Positions 63,799 through 64,000 of a stretch of 64,000 bases of DNA are shown piece by piece. Numbering within the stretch: position 1 is the stretch's first letter; the number at the start of each line of letters is the position of its first letter. The notes under the pieces are model-generated. The model was given only the letters and a program-made list of their open reading frames with translations, was not told the origin of the DNA and made no database searches. Origin of the DNA: Polyangium fumosum (GTDB lineage Bacteria; Myxococcota_A; Polyangia; Polyangiales; Polyangiaceae); assembly GCF_005144585.1 (NCBI RefSeq), contig NZ_SSMQ01000034.1, positions 62,001 through 126,000 of the forward strand. Direction: 5' to 3'. The translations under genes and the position numbers were made by a program.

Positions 63799-64000
63799 AT
63801 GACCCTGGATGAGATCCGCGCCGTCCTCGAGGCGCAAGGATGGCCGGTCGAGCGGCTCTCCGAGGCCACGCTGCGCAGCCGCTTCCGTAGCAAGGACCGG
63901 ATTTTTCCGCTGTTCGTACACCTCGAACCTCTCTTTGTGACGTTCGCGGTGATCCCCTACGCGCGTTTGCCCGAGGACCCCGATTCGGCCGAGGCGCTCA
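63799..64000 (+). CDS. Unknown protein, 3' partial
   Basis: The frame MTLDEIRAVLEAQGWPVER continues openly to the window end (67 codons seen). Strand-helix pattern and the run RIFPLFVHLEPLFVTFAVIPY suggest a small alpha/beta protein, perhaps YbjN/type III chaperone-like, but too little is present to be sure. The end is outside the window. Confidence 0.5.
   Translation, partial: MTLDEIRAVLEAQGWPVERLSEATLRSRFRSKDRIFPLFVHLEPLFVTFAVIPYARLPEDPDSAEAL

Overview
The window is very GC-rich, dense DNA that looks like the chromosome of a large-genome myxobacterium (Polyangiales/Sorangium-like). Supporting signs are the pgk-tpiA-secG block, many lipoproteins with Ser/Gly-rich linkers and metal-binding repeats, a large Wzx/Wzy-type polysaccharide locus, and strong third-position GC that leaves long antisense open frames. 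The lineage is inferred from style and gene content, not from a marker gene.

Layout. 1-2.25 kb: glycolysis and secretion genes pgk (5' partial), tpiA and secG. 2.3-9.1 kb: a GT39-like membrane glycosyltransferase, a hexapeptide acyltransferase, two reverse-strand envelope proteins and an O-antigen ligase/polymerase with a TPR tail. 8.7-11.6 kb: a nearly perfect 1.42-kb direct duplication carrying the 3' end of that ligase plus an Rpn/PD-(D/E)XK-like gene. 11.6-17 kb: an accessory patch with a frameshifted alcohol dehydrogenase, an alpha/beta hydrolase, a 21-bp minisatellite, a decayed gene, and an ATPase + TOPRIM-like gene pair lying between two copies of one sequence. 17-36 kb: the main polysaccharide locus, with gmd, a catalytically degenerate asparagine-synthetase homologue, nucleotide-sugar SDRs, at least eight glycosyltransferase genes, a Wzx flippase, a Wzy polymerase, acyl and acetyl modification enzymes and methyltransferases, most overlapping by 4 bp. 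Two reverse-strand secreted proteins (30.6-32.0 kb) interrupt it. 37-40.5 kb: a tightly coupled P-loop ATPase + metallophosphoesterase pair of unknown role, which I rate the best candidate for an undescribed system. 41-51 kb: Uma2, a NodU-type carbamoyltransferase, another GT4, a WecA/MraY-type initiating transferase with an extra C-terminal domain, a polysaccharide deacetylase, an acetyltransferase and a Wzc tyrosine kinase. 51-57 kb: a complete reverse-strand isc operon (merR-iscS-iscU-iscA-hscB-hscA-fdx), with a 24-bp perfect palindrome upstream of the merR. 57-64 kb: a lipoate-ligase-like protein, a strong terminator, two paralogous metal-binding lipoproteins, metK, a TRAP-type solute-binding protein and the start of an unknown gene.

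How the genes fit together. The initiating transferase (45.1 kb), glycosyltransferases, flippase, polymerases and Wzc kinase form a full Wzx/Wzy pathway for an acetylated, possibly carbamoylated and methylated polysaccharide built in part from GDP-6-deoxyhexose and UDP-pentose precursors. No rRNA, tRNA, CRISPR array or recognisable transposase was seen. All function calls come from reading motifs; no database search was possible.
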